DNA of 64,000 bases from Sipunculus nudus. Its lineage: Eukaryota > Annelida > Sipuncula > Golfingiida > Sipunculidae. The position numbers were made by a program, and so were the translations under genes. Position 1 is the first letter of the stretch. The number at the start of each line of letters is the position of its first letter. The notes under the pieces are model-generated. The model did not search any database, was not told the DNA's origin, and saw only the letters and a list, made by a program, of their open reading frames with translations. Below are positions 24,611 through 37,612 of this stretch, one piece after another. The stretch lies in assembly GCA_026874595.1 (NCBI GenBank), contig CM049309.1:50378079-50442078 (forward strand), given 5' to 3'.

Positions 24611-24630
24611 AATATATATATATATATATA

Positions 24631-24681
<51 letters not shown>
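24611..24681 (+). repeat. (TA)n(TG)n(TA)n microsatellite
   Basis: A short TG block at 24630-24638 interrupts a TA tract. Confidence 0.9.
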
Positions 24682-24684
<3 letters not shown>

Positions 24685-26759
24685 GTGCATATAATGCACG
24701 TGGTTTTGAAAAAAAATCAACAAAGGGTTGCTTTAAAGATTTAAAATCATTTTACTAGTTTTATACGTTATAGTATTTTACATCCATTTCTGATTTTAAA
24801 AATTTCATTTTAATATATATGGAGTTCTAAACGTGTTTTTAAAATAGGTATTTTATTTTTCCCCCTGTCTGTAATGCATTGGTGGACTTTAACGGCTTAA
24901 CATTTAAAAAAGGCATTTACATTTACCTTTTTCATTTGAAAAATTCAATACCCTTTACAATTATATTAATTTAAGAGTTAACGCCCGAAACAGGAACATT
25001 GTTCTCACATAAATTGTAACCTGATGTCCAGATTATTCTATTGCTAGCTGTTACATGCATGCTACAGTGAATAATTTTTAGTCAAATATCTGAAAATCAT
25101 TCAAATATTTTTTATCTACATAAAAATCTGTATACTAACATGTAGATCTAATTGCAGCTTTTAGAATTCGTATATACATGTCAATCGACCCAAGACCCAT
25201 TATAGTATGCAAAATAGAAAGGGGAGACTGAAACAATTCTTTAACATGCTCATGTGACAGTTCTTAAGGAAGACAGATTGTTCTAAATAGAATGAGACCA
25301 TGCACATGTCTCTAAGATATTTTTCTATAGTATAATACAAGCTATTAAACAACTTGTCATTCTTGTCGCCACATGATTTATATATACGCACATCAATTAG
25401 ATGATAAGCATTTAGCAGATGTTATCTAGGTCTGCGCAGGCAAAAGCTCACAACAAGGGCAGACGTCATTTTGGCTTCAGCCATGCTTCAAATTAACATG
25501 TCTTCTCTTAATTCCCATCACGCTATTTAAGGTTTTTTATTTTCAATGTAGAGAACGCATCAGGGATCCTAAAGGACCACAGGTAATCATGTACCTTCTC
25601 CGTTTCTGTTAAGCACGCCGCTTGAGTCTTTAAGTTGAAAGAAAAACTATAATTTAATATAATATAATATATTTTTATATATTTTAATACATTTAATGTA
25701 ATTTAATTCAATATAAACATAATTCAACAATTTAACATAATATATTTCAAAATATAACATCTTTCCTTAACCAGATCAACAGTTAAATGAAATATTCATA
25801 GGAGTGAACATTTCATATTGGCAAGTTTGAAAATATTTTTTTTTTTTCGTTTTATGCTGTTTAGTGGCATTTTTATAGTATATAAATATATGAAATTATA
25901 ACAACCTGGAAATGGTCAGCTTTAAATTAAAACGGTTGCTCACCAGAAGGGATCAACAGTTCTTACCTGAATTATACAAATATATATATATATAGCCTGT
26001 GAATTTATCATGCACGACCTGAAGGCCGAATGGAGATTATAGGAAATGCGGCCAGGCACTAATCAGATGCTCAGCCCAGGTCACCATGTACATTCTATTC
26101 CGGCATGCAGGTCGTCCATAGTGACTAGGCAATGATGATTACTCAGGTTATATTAAGAATATAAAACCCAGGTTAGGGGCAGGCTGGACATTTTGAGGCC
26201 AGAAATTTTCCCGTTGGACTGTTTGAATATGACTAAAATCTTTATGTGCAATTTATTAGCCTGATTTTAGTACATTTAGAGTACATTTTCCAGAGCTGGT
26301 TCTTTCAACCGCCCACCCCTGATTCAGATGATCTCAAAACTTGATAACTGCTCATATTCCTCATTGTTATATGAACTTTCAGTTTCCCATTCTAGGTTCA
26401 TCCGTTCTCTCAGGGGGCCGGACTTTTAAATGTTTACTACCGACAAGTGCTAAAAAGAAAAAGAAAAAGATGTTAATTTGTAAAAAAAAATGTTATTGAT
26501 GGTTTCCACTCTGGGGCACCCATAAAAAAAACCTCAACCACAAAATCAAAAAGTCACATGTATTAATGTAGATATAAACTTGCTGTGTTTTACCGACCCT
26601 TTACCGGTGTTTTCTTATTCTTGTGTTCTCTTACCTATTCTTACGGCGTCCGTCCGTGTTCGTCTGCATACACCCGGCTTCGACTAGCCAGAGCCTTGCC
26701 CCTCCAGCATGACAGAGTCGTTAGGGATAGTTGGAGCACCCAGGAGACTAATATTTTCT

Positions 26760-26760
26760 T

Positions 26761-26820
<60 letters not shown>
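26760..26820 (+). repeat. (CA)n(TA)n compound microsatellite
   Basis: CA units change to a TA tract at about 26774. Confidence 0.9.
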
Positions 26821-26825
<5 letters not shown>

Positions 26826-27653
26826 GTGTGCTCACAGCCCGGCTTGGAGAGGAGATAGAATCCTCCAAACAGCTATGTAATCGTTCTAACTGGGTGGTTG
26901 TAAGATTGTTTTATGTGGGTACAAATGTAGTGTTTAACATGTAACTTGTTCTGAAATATTATTTTTGTGTGAAAATAAGTGTTCGTTGAATGATTTGTTA
27001 TGTCTTTATATATAAATTATATAACACATAATTGATTTTGACATATATTTGTTCGATAATGACAATGATAATGAGTGTCTTATAATGAGTTCACCACCGT
27101 AGGCTGTCCAGTTACTATTTTGTTATTGTTTATCTGTGTCTTATCAAATCACGTGCCTATGGATTTGCATGAATGAAGTGATAAACATTAATTACTGCTG
27201 ATAACGGGTAATACCACCGTTAACTTGTGCACAATGAGTCAGACCGCCAGTCTATAGTAATGTTTGTATACAGGTGAAGCCATGCATTCATAATAAATGA
27301 GTCATCTATCTACTTCTGCAGTGACGTAACTGGTCAATTGAGTACATCCTTTTATATACTTCATATATTATGCACATTTTGTGCATATTATGTATATATT
27401 AGAATGTTTAATATATTTTTTGTTATATTATGGTGTTTAAGCACCGAATTTTGATAAAGTGTATACTTTCCTATAACACAAAGCACCGAATGATCGCTTA
27501 TTGCGCAATAACTATTTATTAATTTATTTATTTACATATAACACTTGACAATCCAAATCTGAATAAGCACCTGTATTTTTTTTTTTCTTCCTTCTGTCAA
27601 TCAGCTCTCTGTCTCTCTCGATCTCTCTATCTCTCTCGTTCTGTCGTTATCTT

Positions 27654-27658
<5 letters not shown>

Positions 27659-27698
<40 letters not shown>

Positions 27699-27754
27699 CT
27701 TTGTTGATACATGTGTATATATGTCTTTATATATATATATATATATATATATAT
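27659..27754 (+). repeat. (CT)n and (TA)n microsatellites
   Basis: A CT tract at 27659-27695 and a TA tract at 27728-27754, separated by about 30 bp. Confidence 0.9.
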
Positions 27755-28300
27755 GTTTCAGTATTAATATATAAAAAATGTAAATATTCATTATACGGGC
27801 AAATGTATACGCGCGAATGTAACGGATGAGAACGCATACACTTCGTATACAAATGTACAAGGACGTTCATTTCTCAATTCAAACCGTGACGGCAGGCGTC
27901 GGTGTCTTTGTATTATATATTTTACACCACTCGTGAAGGTCCATTAATGTACAAAGGAAACTCATTAGGAGATTCACTTCATGACCTGATGAAAAGAATA
28001 TATGCATAGTTAGGGGGGAAAATTACCTAGTGTATGAACGGAACAAAATCGCGCATTTTTTTCTTAAAAGGATGAACCATTCAATCTAAAAAATATATTC
28101 GTGATTTTTGTACAATACACGCCGCGTACTAAAGTGTGGTAATGTTGTTCATATGTAGCATGCTATAGTATATAGTCAGCGTATCAGCCAAATATGGTAG
28201 TACACAGTTTAAATATATATTTTTTTCCAGTTCTGTTGGAGTGAAACTTATTCATTGGTGACTGGTAATAAAATGTTTGTTTAGAAGTCCTTTTAATTTC

Positions 28301-28303
<3 letters not shown>

Positions 28304-28344
<41 letters not shown>
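28304..28344. repeat. (TA)n microsatellite
   Basis: Uninterrupted TA tract. Confidence 0.95.
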
Positions 28345-28347
<3 letters not shown>

Positions 28348-28830
28348 ATTGTACTATTTTGGTAAAAATGAAACCTCTGCCCGAGGTGGAAGACTAATGG
28401 AAACCATATAGACCGCCTTTAGCAGGACATACGGTTGTCATTTGATTTAGCCATGCATCTACGAAAATTTATTCCTGTCAGAAATATGTTCGATTTATGC
28501 TGAATTAGATGTTCTAACAGATGCAGGTGCTTCAACAAAATAAAAAAAACCTCTGTCCGCTCCCACAGTAGTCCCTCTCTTGCAAAAACAAATAAAATTC
28601 AGGTGTAATATCATACAGATAATTTACTGTAAATGTAATGAAATTGAATCCAGACCAGTCTGATAGTTGCAGATTCAAACAGAAAATAATAAGTGTAAAA
28701 CACTAGTTCAAACAATGACTCGAGTATCACAGAGCAATTGCATAAACTAAAACTGTCTGGTGAACCTTTCTTGACAAAGAAACCTTTTTATGAACTTGTG
28801 ATGTGTTCATTTTTAATCCTGTCATTACCT

Positions 28831-28962
28831 GTAATGACTGGACATACATTTCAGTCATTTCAATAAATGACTGAACATTTTAGTCAGTTCGCGTAATGAC
28901 TGGTGGTCACAGCCATTACGCGAAATGACTGATATGTTCATAGGCAATTCATGAAATGACTG
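28831..28962 (+). repeat. AATGACTG repeat cluster, about 30 bp spacing
   Basis: AATGACTG begins at 28833, 28866, 28895, 28924 and 28955, with minus-strand copies between (CAGTCATT near 28852). CGCGTAATG (28890-28898) pairs exactly with CATTACGCG (28914-28922) around a 15 nt loop. The cluster is about 0.75 kb upstream of the TGF-beta gene's predicted start. A regulatory role is only a possibility. Confidence 0.6.
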
Positions 28963-28969
28963 ATTACAC

Positions 28970-29590
28970 AGATCGACTGTTACATATACATATAACTGAC
29001 TGTATACACCAACTGCCCTGCGGGTATGCCAAGGTGCGGCAAACCCATTCTCTAAGTCCCAACTACGCCAATGCCTAAAATTACCACCCAACCTTTTCCA
29101 GCCTTCCGGTATGTAAGGAAAATTCCATCCAAGGGTTTCTGAGGATGAAGTCCTTAAAATGATTCAACCGCAGACGGAAGAAAGTACTACTAAACCCGCT
29201 GAGTCAGACCTTGTTCTGGAGCCCTGAGAGAATCCTACATCCGATCATTTGATAAGCCAACGTTTCCGGACTCAAGATGTCAATGCATGTAACAACTTGA
29301 TTACCTATTGCACAACAACCTATTGCATTTTACTAAATAACCCACGCTTGCTTGTAAAAAAGCGATGCCGTATGCAGTTTAAACAGTAACATTGTTTTTA
29401 TGCGTGAAAAAACAGGGCTGATTATCAAGATTACAGAAAGCTGCGTCAGTTCCAGAACAGGCACAACGCATGAGTCCGCAGATTCCACGATCGTACACAA
29501 TCCCCGACGTATACACTTCACCAGATGATAAGTCTATGCGAATCAACGCGTCGCGTGAGCGGACACCCTTATCGCGAGTGTAAGCGAGTG
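28970..29590. other. Upstream flank of the TGF-beta gene
   Basis: No repeat or exon recognised. Base composition is closer to balanced than in the surrounding AT-rich DNA. Confidence 0.5.
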
Positions 29591-29596
29591 TATGTA

Positions 29597-29604
29597 TATA
29601 TAAG
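29597..29604 (+). promoter_or_regulatory. TATA box candidate of the TGF-beta gene
   Basis: TATATAAG lies 75 bp upstream of the predicted ATG at 29679. A start site about 30 bp downstream (about 29630) would give a 5' leader of about 50 nt. The caveat is that TA-rich strings are common in this genome. Confidence 0.45.
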
Positions 29605-29678
29605 TGACTCCACGATGCATATCGTCATGTCGCACCGGTACACCGTTCCTGCGGACTTCGTTTGTTTCTCCATACACC

Positions 29679-30690
29679 ATGGCACCCGTGCTATATATTC
29701 TTTTTCTCCTATTCTCGGCCAAGCATGGTTTGTGCAACAACGTTGCTATTAACAGTGCTATTAGAGACACCATCGCCAGAGAACTTGACATGGAAGGCAT
29801 CAGCCTGTCAGACTTGGACGTTCAGCACCCCAATTCTGTGGATTACAGCAGGCAAATGCTGCAACAGTACCACAGGGCTGTACGGGAAAGCACCGACTCT
29901 AAGGAAGCGCCAGTCACCGATTCCACCTCTACCCCTGTCAAACGCTTTCATCACTTCACCGCAGGTACCGTTTATAAAGATACCCTTAACAGCTTCTGTG
30001 GATCGTTTTGGGAATGAACCATGCGGTTCTGTCATACCCTAATTACACTCAAATTGATGTATGATTCAATGTTGCCTGTGATGAATGTACGACTCTCGTA
30101 ACCTCTGTCAGTTGCTATTGTCGGACTAAAATTTACGACTGATTTATGTTACATGTGTGCTTATATGTGCAACTCCGATGTGTGTATCCGATGTTAGAAC
30201 AATTCCGTTATCTAATTAATATCCTCCTATACATATATACGTGTGTATGTATGTATGAAAATATATAATGTGTTTCAACATTGGTATATCTGTATGTATA
30301 AGTATATATATATGGTGTGTGTGTTGAACATGGGAACATATGCTTTTAATATATCTTAACATGCACACATTGCAAATATTGAAATAATTAAAGTGTCATG
30401 GATGTATGGGTGAATGTGTGAATGTATCAGTCAAATATATACATTGAAACAATTTTGATATATGTGTGCATGTCTGTATCTATTCAAGTTGTGTGTATGC
30501 AGATATGTATTTATATGTCCACGTATAATTGCGTTATAAACCATACTGTGATTCTTGTATGGTTTTAGCCGTGTCCCTGTTGGAACACGTGTAAAAGGAC
30601 CAGATCTTAACTGCTCTTAAGTCCAGATTATGATTATAGGATTTCAATAACATCTCAATACAGATCTGGTCTGGACAAGTTTAAGATCAA

Positions 30691-30759
<69 letters not shown>

Positions 30760-31534
30760 CAACGGGTAGATCCTGCAAGTGCATGTAACGTAGATAATAC
30801 ATGTAAGAAAAATGTGTGTACTTTTGAACTTTAGGGTAAATGCATGGGTATAAGTAAGTTTGTATGTGTGTTTGCATTTGTTTGTGTATATAAAGACAAG
30901 TATATGTTCGAATGTCCGTAATGGAAAGAAAATGTGCATACAACAAGTTCCTACTTTCCTTGTTATCCAGGAAGGTCGTAACTGCCAAAGCATGGTGAAA
31001 TCTACATTACCTTACATCATTAACTATATCCCATAATTGTTTGAAATGTGTTAATGAATTTTTATATTCCTTTTGTGGATGTAAGTTTTGTTACACTATA
31101 AAAAAATAATTCCACACTGTTTTACATGTAATGTGTTAAAAACAGGTAATTAAAACCCCATCATCTTTGATATTAAAAGTCAAAGTAATTAGGTAAAAAG
31201 GAGTTAATACCACATCAATTTGTAACCTTCCTCCATGGTCCTATATATTTACCTAGAAAGTGTACATACAGGTTGATTCTTTGGTTTAAATTTTGCTGTC
31301 CATGAGTTTGACATAATGGTGCCAGTCAGTGACTGGTATACCCGCGCCGCCTCTCATGCAAGCTATTGTGTATTGCAGAAAGAACAAAGGCTCACGTCTT
31401 CGTGAGTCAAATTAATCTTATATAAATAAACATATATTTTCAGAAACTGATGAAGGTTTTTATAATCCACTGCATGTTTTATTCAAGACAATGAGCATTG
31501 GTTTTAATTTTATATATATTTAAAAAATATTAAT

Positions 31535-31590
<56 letters not shown>

Positions 31591-31712
31591 GTGTAGTTCA
31601 TGAATTGGTTGTAAAATCATGTTTGATGGCTGAAATAATAAAACGATCGTTTATCGATTATTAATCGGTTATTTTATATACCTTCTAAATTACCGTGAAA
31701 TCTGCTACAAAG

Positions 31713-31770
<58 letters not shown>

Positions 31771-32190
31771 TCTTATATATATATACTTATATTCCATCTA
31801 TAGTAACCTAAAGTCGGTCGTAGGTAGGGTGTCAAAGCAGTGATTCATCCTGCGGGGGCCACTGAGTCAATTTGAACGTAGGTAAATTTCTCATTTTGGA
31901 TTCACGGTGGTAAATATTTAGAGAAGTCAAATGCACTCCTTGCCGTGTCAGAAACTAGGATGATCCTTTATGGGTCATAACACGATGACGTTGAAATTAC
32001 TCTCACGGCTGTATATGGAAATAAACCACTTAGTTTAAAAGTTACCCTCGCACAGAATGATTCAGCCAAATCTTACAAAGTTTTATGGAAGAGAAGTATT
32101 TTGTAAAGGAAATTACAATACAGCAAGCATTAGGATAAATGTGTTCATGTCTTTGTTTATATGTACGTGTGTGGGTAGGTTTGGGTGTAT

Positions 32191-32239
<49 letters not shown>

Positions 32240-32667
32240 CTCTCTCTCTCTCTCTTTAAGGTTTATGCACACTTAATCTTATTAATATTTCCCTGAAGTG
32301 TCATGATGTGTGTGGAAAAGAGAGAGGGAAGGTGTGTGTGGTGTGTGTGTTGGGGGGGGGGGGGGTAGTCTAATGTTGTAAATGTATAAATTGTTAAGTC
32401 ATGTGTACTCACTGACTGTAAAGATGACGTCAGGAGTAATTAAACACGTCTTTTTATTTTGTTTTACTAGGCCTAAATATTCATGCTCACAAATGTTGTC
32501 TGTTTCAAGCATAAATTAAACTTATTTATGCACACTGCACACACATGGTTATACCTGGTCTATAACCAGCATTACAAACATACTTGTATCATTTTCTTCG
32601 GCTATTCATCAACTAAAAAATGTCGTGGAATTGTGAATATGTTTATATATACATTAGGGCCCAGTTG

Positions 32668-32716
<49 letters not shown>

Positions 32717-32722
32717 CACGTG

Positions 32723-32771
<49 letters not shown>

Positions 32772-33603
32772 CTTTTGTATCGTTTCATTGACACTCCATA
32801 TTTTGTCGTTTACAGACGAGCGAAGGACGACGAAAACGCTGGATCACATGAAAGTACACTTTGCCATGAATTCATCCAGTTGGTACAGGATTAACTCAAA
32901 CACCAAAGTTCATGATGCCACCTTGCGCATGTACAAAAGCTGGGTCAAACCAGACCGTCTCAGAGATAAGACAATTGTGGATAAGTTTATCCGAGTGGAT
33001 ATTTACAGAATTCTGAGCGATAATAGAAGAACGCTTGTGACGTCACGGCTGGTGTCTTTAGAAGGGTCTGGTTGGGAAGTGTTCAATATTAAAGACGCCG
33101 TCCAACACTGGGTCAAGCGGCCGAGTGAAAATTACGGATTAAAAATTCAATGCACATCACAAAATATGCACGAGGTGGTAGGATTCGAAATTCGCGCCAA
33201 GCAGTTAAAACCAAGATTAAGTGTATTAACAAAATCAGGACATACGCCAAGATCCAACACATTCAGCTCAGCAGTGTGCGGTGCGTGGCCTAGCCAACAC
33301 CGACGGTGCTGCCGGCAACCGGTGAAAATATCATTTAAAGATCTTGGGTTAGATTGGATAATAAAGCCGCAGTCTTTTCATACATATATGTGCAGGGGGA
33401 ACTGTCCGCATAGCTACAGGTCAGCGCATCTTACGTCACGTGTCAAATCTCTTATTCATGCAATAAGTCCCAATCAGGGACACAAGCCTTGTTGCACTGC
33501 TACCAGTTTTAAAAAGCTAGTCGTTTTACACTACAACCAAAAGGGGGAGCAAGTGGTATCGCAGATAGACGATTTGATCGCAGGGAGGTGCATGTGTTCT
33601 TGA
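29679..33603 (+). CDS. TGF-beta superfamily ligand, two exons (29679-29964, 32816-33603)
   Basis: Secreted dimeric growth-factor precursor, predicted 357 aa. Exon 1 begins at ATG 29679 with a signal peptide (hydrophobic residues about 4-18, ending HGLC). It ends at GCAG|GTACC; exon 2 begins after TTTACAG|AC, and the split codon G|AC keeps frame. The prodomain (about 20-240) has an NSS glycosylation sequon at 114 and the GWEVFNIKDAVQHW block at 181-194, typical of the family. The C-terminal knot domain carries nine cysteines at 250, 260, 261, 288, 292, 321, 322, 354 and 356, including CRGNC and the final CMCS. Nine cysteines place it with TGF-beta/activin/myostatin-like ligands rather than seven-cysteine BMPs; the DLGLDWIIKP block agrees. 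No R-X-X-R furin site is visible between 200 and 250. The exact orthologue is unresolved. An extra small in-phase exon in the intron cannot be excluded. Confidence 0.88.
30692..30750. repeat. (TA)n microsatellite in intron
   Basis: Uninterrupted TA tract. Confidence 0.95.
31541..31582. repeat. (TA)n microsatellite in intron
   Basis: TA tract followed by GTATATATGTG. Confidence 0.9.
31718..31767. repeat. (TA)n microsatellite in intron
   Basis: Uninterrupted TA tract. Confidence 0.95.
32192..32255 (+). repeat. (TC)n microsatellite in intron
   Basis: TC tract with one CCC interruption. Confidence 0.9.
32670..32766 (+). repeat. (TA)n then (CT)n microsatellites before the acceptor
   Basis: A TA tract to 32711, then a CT tract at 32730-32766, ending 49 bp before the AG at 32814-32815. 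The pyrimidine-rich tract could influence acceptor strength. Confidence 0.9.
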
Positions 33604-34305
33604 TACAAGTCTTGCTCATTCATATCGTTTAGTATTATTGAAAAACAGCTGTATCCAAATTCACAACACAGAAAACAAAACCAAGGTATGTGGACAGGAT
33701 TAGTCTGAAACGTCTGTGCTTTCAAGATGATTATCAAACGGGGTGGACTGATAGTTATTTATTACCGCTACAGTCTGTTAAACCATTAGGTGTATATGGA
33801 AATATGGCGATTATTCTGTTAAACTTAAATATGACTGGCACGTAAGCTGATGAGGGACTATATATAAGGCCTCATATGAGATGAAAATCCTCATGTCAAA
33901 AAACATACAATTGTATTTATATTTTGCAACCCTCTGGTTCTCCTAAATCTTATGGTAAAGTGTATCTCATGGGTTGCCAGCCTCTCTTTGATATTTACAT
34001 TTTTTTAGAATATTTATGACACTAAACCAGGAATTAGCAGCTTTTAAATGTGACCTTGACCTACATCAGTAGGATAGGGATATTAACAATGAAGTGTTTT
34101 CTCAGATATTGATTTTTTTTTCAATTACTTAAATATTCCACAATCTATGATTTTGGTTTTGATTTTGAAAATTCCAATTAATTCGGCCTATGCCTCATTC
34201 TGTCTTCAGAACCTTTTTTTTTTTTATTTGATCTGTCATTTTTTAAACATTTCCATATTCCAATGGGCACTCTTTTGTGGAACAGGCTATAGTATAGATA
34301 TTTTT

Positions 34306-34309
<4 letters not shown>

Positions 34310-34363
<54 letters not shown>
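34310..34363. repeat. (TA)n microsatellite
   Basis: Uninterrupted TA tract. Confidence 0.95.
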
Positions 34364-34370
<7 letters not shown>

Positions 34371-34603
34371 TTGGGGCAAATAAGTTATTTATAACTAAAT
34401 TATTATGGACAGTTTTCCTTATGTGTTTTATGTGGAGCCAAGCTGCCATATTTGCATGATATCCCGCACTAATTATTTATAGAGTGCAACTGGCACTTTA
34501 AACGGAATTATTTATTTACTGGCTCACGCTATAGGCACAAAGTGGAAGAAGGGACATACCTTTGAATTGCTGGTTTATTTAAATCATAATATAGGTCTAT
34601 ATA

Positions 34604-34607
<4 letters not shown>

Positions 34608-34650
<43 letters not shown>
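34608..34650. repeat. (AT)n microsatellite
   Basis: Uninterrupted AT tract. Confidence 0.95.
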
Positions 34651-34655
<5 letters not shown>

Positions 34656-37612
34656 AAAAGCCCATCTGAATATTTGTTTTTCACACTTTTCTGAATAAAC
34701 AGACATTCAAGATAAGTGGTAGAGTTTTAGATTGTCTTTCAATAAACATGAACTCATTATGGTGGCTAAAGTAGCATTAAACGAGCTCAATAGGTGAATG
34801 ATGTTTTCTTGCCTCAACCTAACTTTTATTTTTAAAACATACAATAAACGTTTCTCAGTGGTGAATCTCATTTAGAAAAAAAAAACCCAGTTATTAAACT
34901 GGCCCATATATTATTCATGAAGCTGTCTAAATCAATGTTCTGTAAGAAATATAGTCACATTGCTTGTTTGCACAATCAGCAGATATTAAATTATTGACTG
35001 TGTGTTATATTTGGTCATTCATTGTATGTTTATCGTCCGAGATGTATGCCATATTATATAACTGCTGGATGAATTTCTTAATAAATTATATTTGTATTGT
35101 TTTTATATGTTGATTTCCTTGTTTGAACGTGAAAATGTGTGACTGCAGCTAAGACCTGAAATAACACCAAGATACAGTTCTGGACAAGGATTTTTTAAGA
35201 CGAGGAAAACAACTGAAAAAACAAACCTTAGATGACTTGTGTAGTATATGATTTGTATATTATATATTTTCATACCTATATTTTCCTTTTACAAAGTTTT
35301 ATAGAAAATTCGAATTTACGTGGTAATATTAAATCTAAAAAGCAAGGGGATAAAAATATTGCCTGCTGCAGGTGTTGCCTGTTGTGAAGGTGAAGCTAAA
35401 TTGACCATCATTAATTGTAGAATACTGACTTTGCTAAATATAGAGGCATTTATAATAATGTTCAAGAAATAATAATATTACACAATAAACACGATTGCAG
35501 TGTTGAAATTATATCCTGTGCTTATTATTGGGAGCTGAAATATGAACTCTGTTTTCTTAAATGACGGGGAACATGATAAAAATGAAAACAAACGTTATCG
35601 AACGTGTGTTTACGTCGGTGTGTGTCCGTCCGGATATTTAAACCGAATCTAATAATGACGTTATTGATAATAATAAGTTTTCACAGATTTAACGATACCA
35701 TATGGTATACGTATAAAGTTCATATGCCCTAATCTTTACAAACGCATTACGTACCCTCCCTCCCGTTCAAGAACTAGGAAAACTACCAAACATCTTAAAC
35801 TTAGTTGTTATCAGCCACACCATATCGAGTACGGATATCATTTCTCCCAACCCGGGCTCGAGCAGACGACAAACACTTGAGCTTGAGTTATAAGAGCCGA
35901 TGACGCAGTACAAAGGTTGATACGTCACAGATAAAGGTCACGTGTTTAACATGGGTGCATGTCGGTGCATTGGCACAGATTTCGAGACGGATTGCAACAT
36001 TGAGTGCGGAAATGATGCAAAGGGCACCCGTCGGCATAAATTGATCCGGATACAGGAAATGGTTGCGCAACTAATGAACCCAAGTTTGAGAAAGTAATGT
36101 GTTTGATAATATGTGCTCCTATTCATTCCTTTTTGGTCTTTTTCTTTTCTTTTAGGGTCTTTTTCTTATCTCCTTTTGTGCTTCATGCATAATTTTTTTT
36201 TTGCAATATTTCAGAACAGGTATTTCGTTAAATATTTGACCATGGGGAATATAAGTAGAATATATTTACAGACTTTTTCATCATCCATTCACTGTCCTTT
36301 GTGAAAACATATAAACCGCTTGTAGCCATGTAAGAACTTGCATGGGGACTTCCGCCTGAAGCATACAAAATTATCCGCTCTCTAATCGGCCTTGCGAAGT
36401 GATAATTTTTTAATGTGCCCGAAAGAATTTGGATGATTTTGTCTGGTAAATTAATTATTTATATATAAACCAAATGGCAATTTTGTCTCCTGTCTCACAC
36501 TGTTCCATCCATTTCTGAAATCATGGAACAAGGACTGACCCTTCAGATATTTGCTATGACCTGGTGGCGCCCTTTGCTATATGTGTTTGATCACGATGAA
36601 TCGTCACATTGTTAGGGTCGGGTGGTCACCTGAGATGTCTCATGACACCGGGGGTAACAATACATGGTGGTCAAACTCCAGTATGTGTGCTGTACGGGGT
36701 TCAAAGTGATATATGTAGACTGTGGCCGCGCGGTCTGTAAACAAAGGGTCATTCCGGACATAAAACGTACCTTGAATAGTTATAATATATATCTACAGTA
36801 CGTGGCACGCCCCTGATCGCGGTCAATCAAAGTATGTGTGTGATGCAACAGTTACAATCCTGTCGTCTGCTTCACTTATCAAAAGCTCTAATAATTTGTT
36901 CAGTAAACGTATATGGGATTTTTTCATTGATTTTCTATAATTAAATCGAGCGCGGTACTGTTTATTTGTGAGCTTGTTATGCGTATATGTATAGTTAGAC
37001 CATCAGAGCTCGGGGAATTCAATGCTAAATTAAAGCTGCCTATTTACCTACTTTTTGAAGAAAAAAATTCTGGTTTCCTCAGTGTATATATTTATGATCT
37101 AAGGGTAATTCTGGTTATGAAAATTTTTTTATAACATCTCCGTGAAGGATGTATAAACTTTTTTTTTATCAACAACGGGTTTCTAAACAACAATGTTTAC
37201 AAACGGGGAAAACATGTAACCTAAGGTGGTAGGTTGAATATATGCGGAGGTAGAGAGGTCACTTGTTGCGAAATGCCATTTGCAAATCTCTGTCTTGCCG
37301 CCAGATGCCTTTGTTGAATATTTTTTTATTATTTTGGCGCGCCCAACATATCATAAACACGAGAAAAAAAACAAGCAGCCTGTACGCGGAGATATCCACG
37401 TTTTCTGGCCTATTTTTATAAAAGCCCAAAGGGATTACCTTTAGGTCAGATAGGTGATTAGGCCCCTGTTAATTTTTTCGGCTCACTTGTATTTTCATTC
37501 ACGGCTTTTGCGGTTATATACCTTACAAACCTTGGGTCAGTAACGTCCCTGCAGAAGGCACACGGTCTCTCACATAGTAGTCTAGTTGTTTTATTATTAC
37601 AGAGTCTTGCTA

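Larger units (their letters stand above)
23520..28825. other. Gene-free stretch with microsatellites
   Basis: About 5 kb with no supported exon on either strand. Apart from the microsatellites listed separately it holds AT-rich DNA (for example 25650-25760, with AATATAATATA strings). Open frames at 25200-25391, 26585-26821 and 27627-27860 are microsatellite-driven or featureless. Confidence 0.5.
29965..32815 (+). other. Intron of the TGF-beta gene
   Basis: A 2,851 bp phase-1 intron with GT (29965) and TTTACAG (ending 32815) boundaries. It holds (TA)n tracts at about 30692-30750, 31541-31582, 31718-31767 and 32670-32711, (TC)n at 32192-32255 and 32730-32766, and a G-run at about 32352-32366. 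The last (TC)n lies 50-85 bp before the acceptor. Confidence 0.8.
33604..37610. other. Gene-free stretch downstream of the TGF-beta gene
   Basis: Presumed 3' UTR, then intergenic DNA. AATAAA strings occur (for example 34694) but none can be assigned. No further exon recognised. Short frames at 35888-36304 have no domain. Confidence 0.5.

Noticed and set aside
26585-26868. Possible exon with balanced composition before (CA)n(TA)n
   Set aside because: Frames on both strands run into the microsatellite and show no motif or splice logic.
29604-29678. In-frame start upstream of ATG 29679 for the TGF-beta gene
   Set aside because: The first codon would be GTG and the extra residues precede the signal peptide; ATG 29679 places the hydrophobic segment directly at the N-terminus.
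32620-32815. Extension of TGF-beta exon 2 upstream into the open frame
   Set aside because: This part translates (TA)n and (CT)n repeats; the TTTACAG acceptor at 32815 gives correct phase with exon 1.
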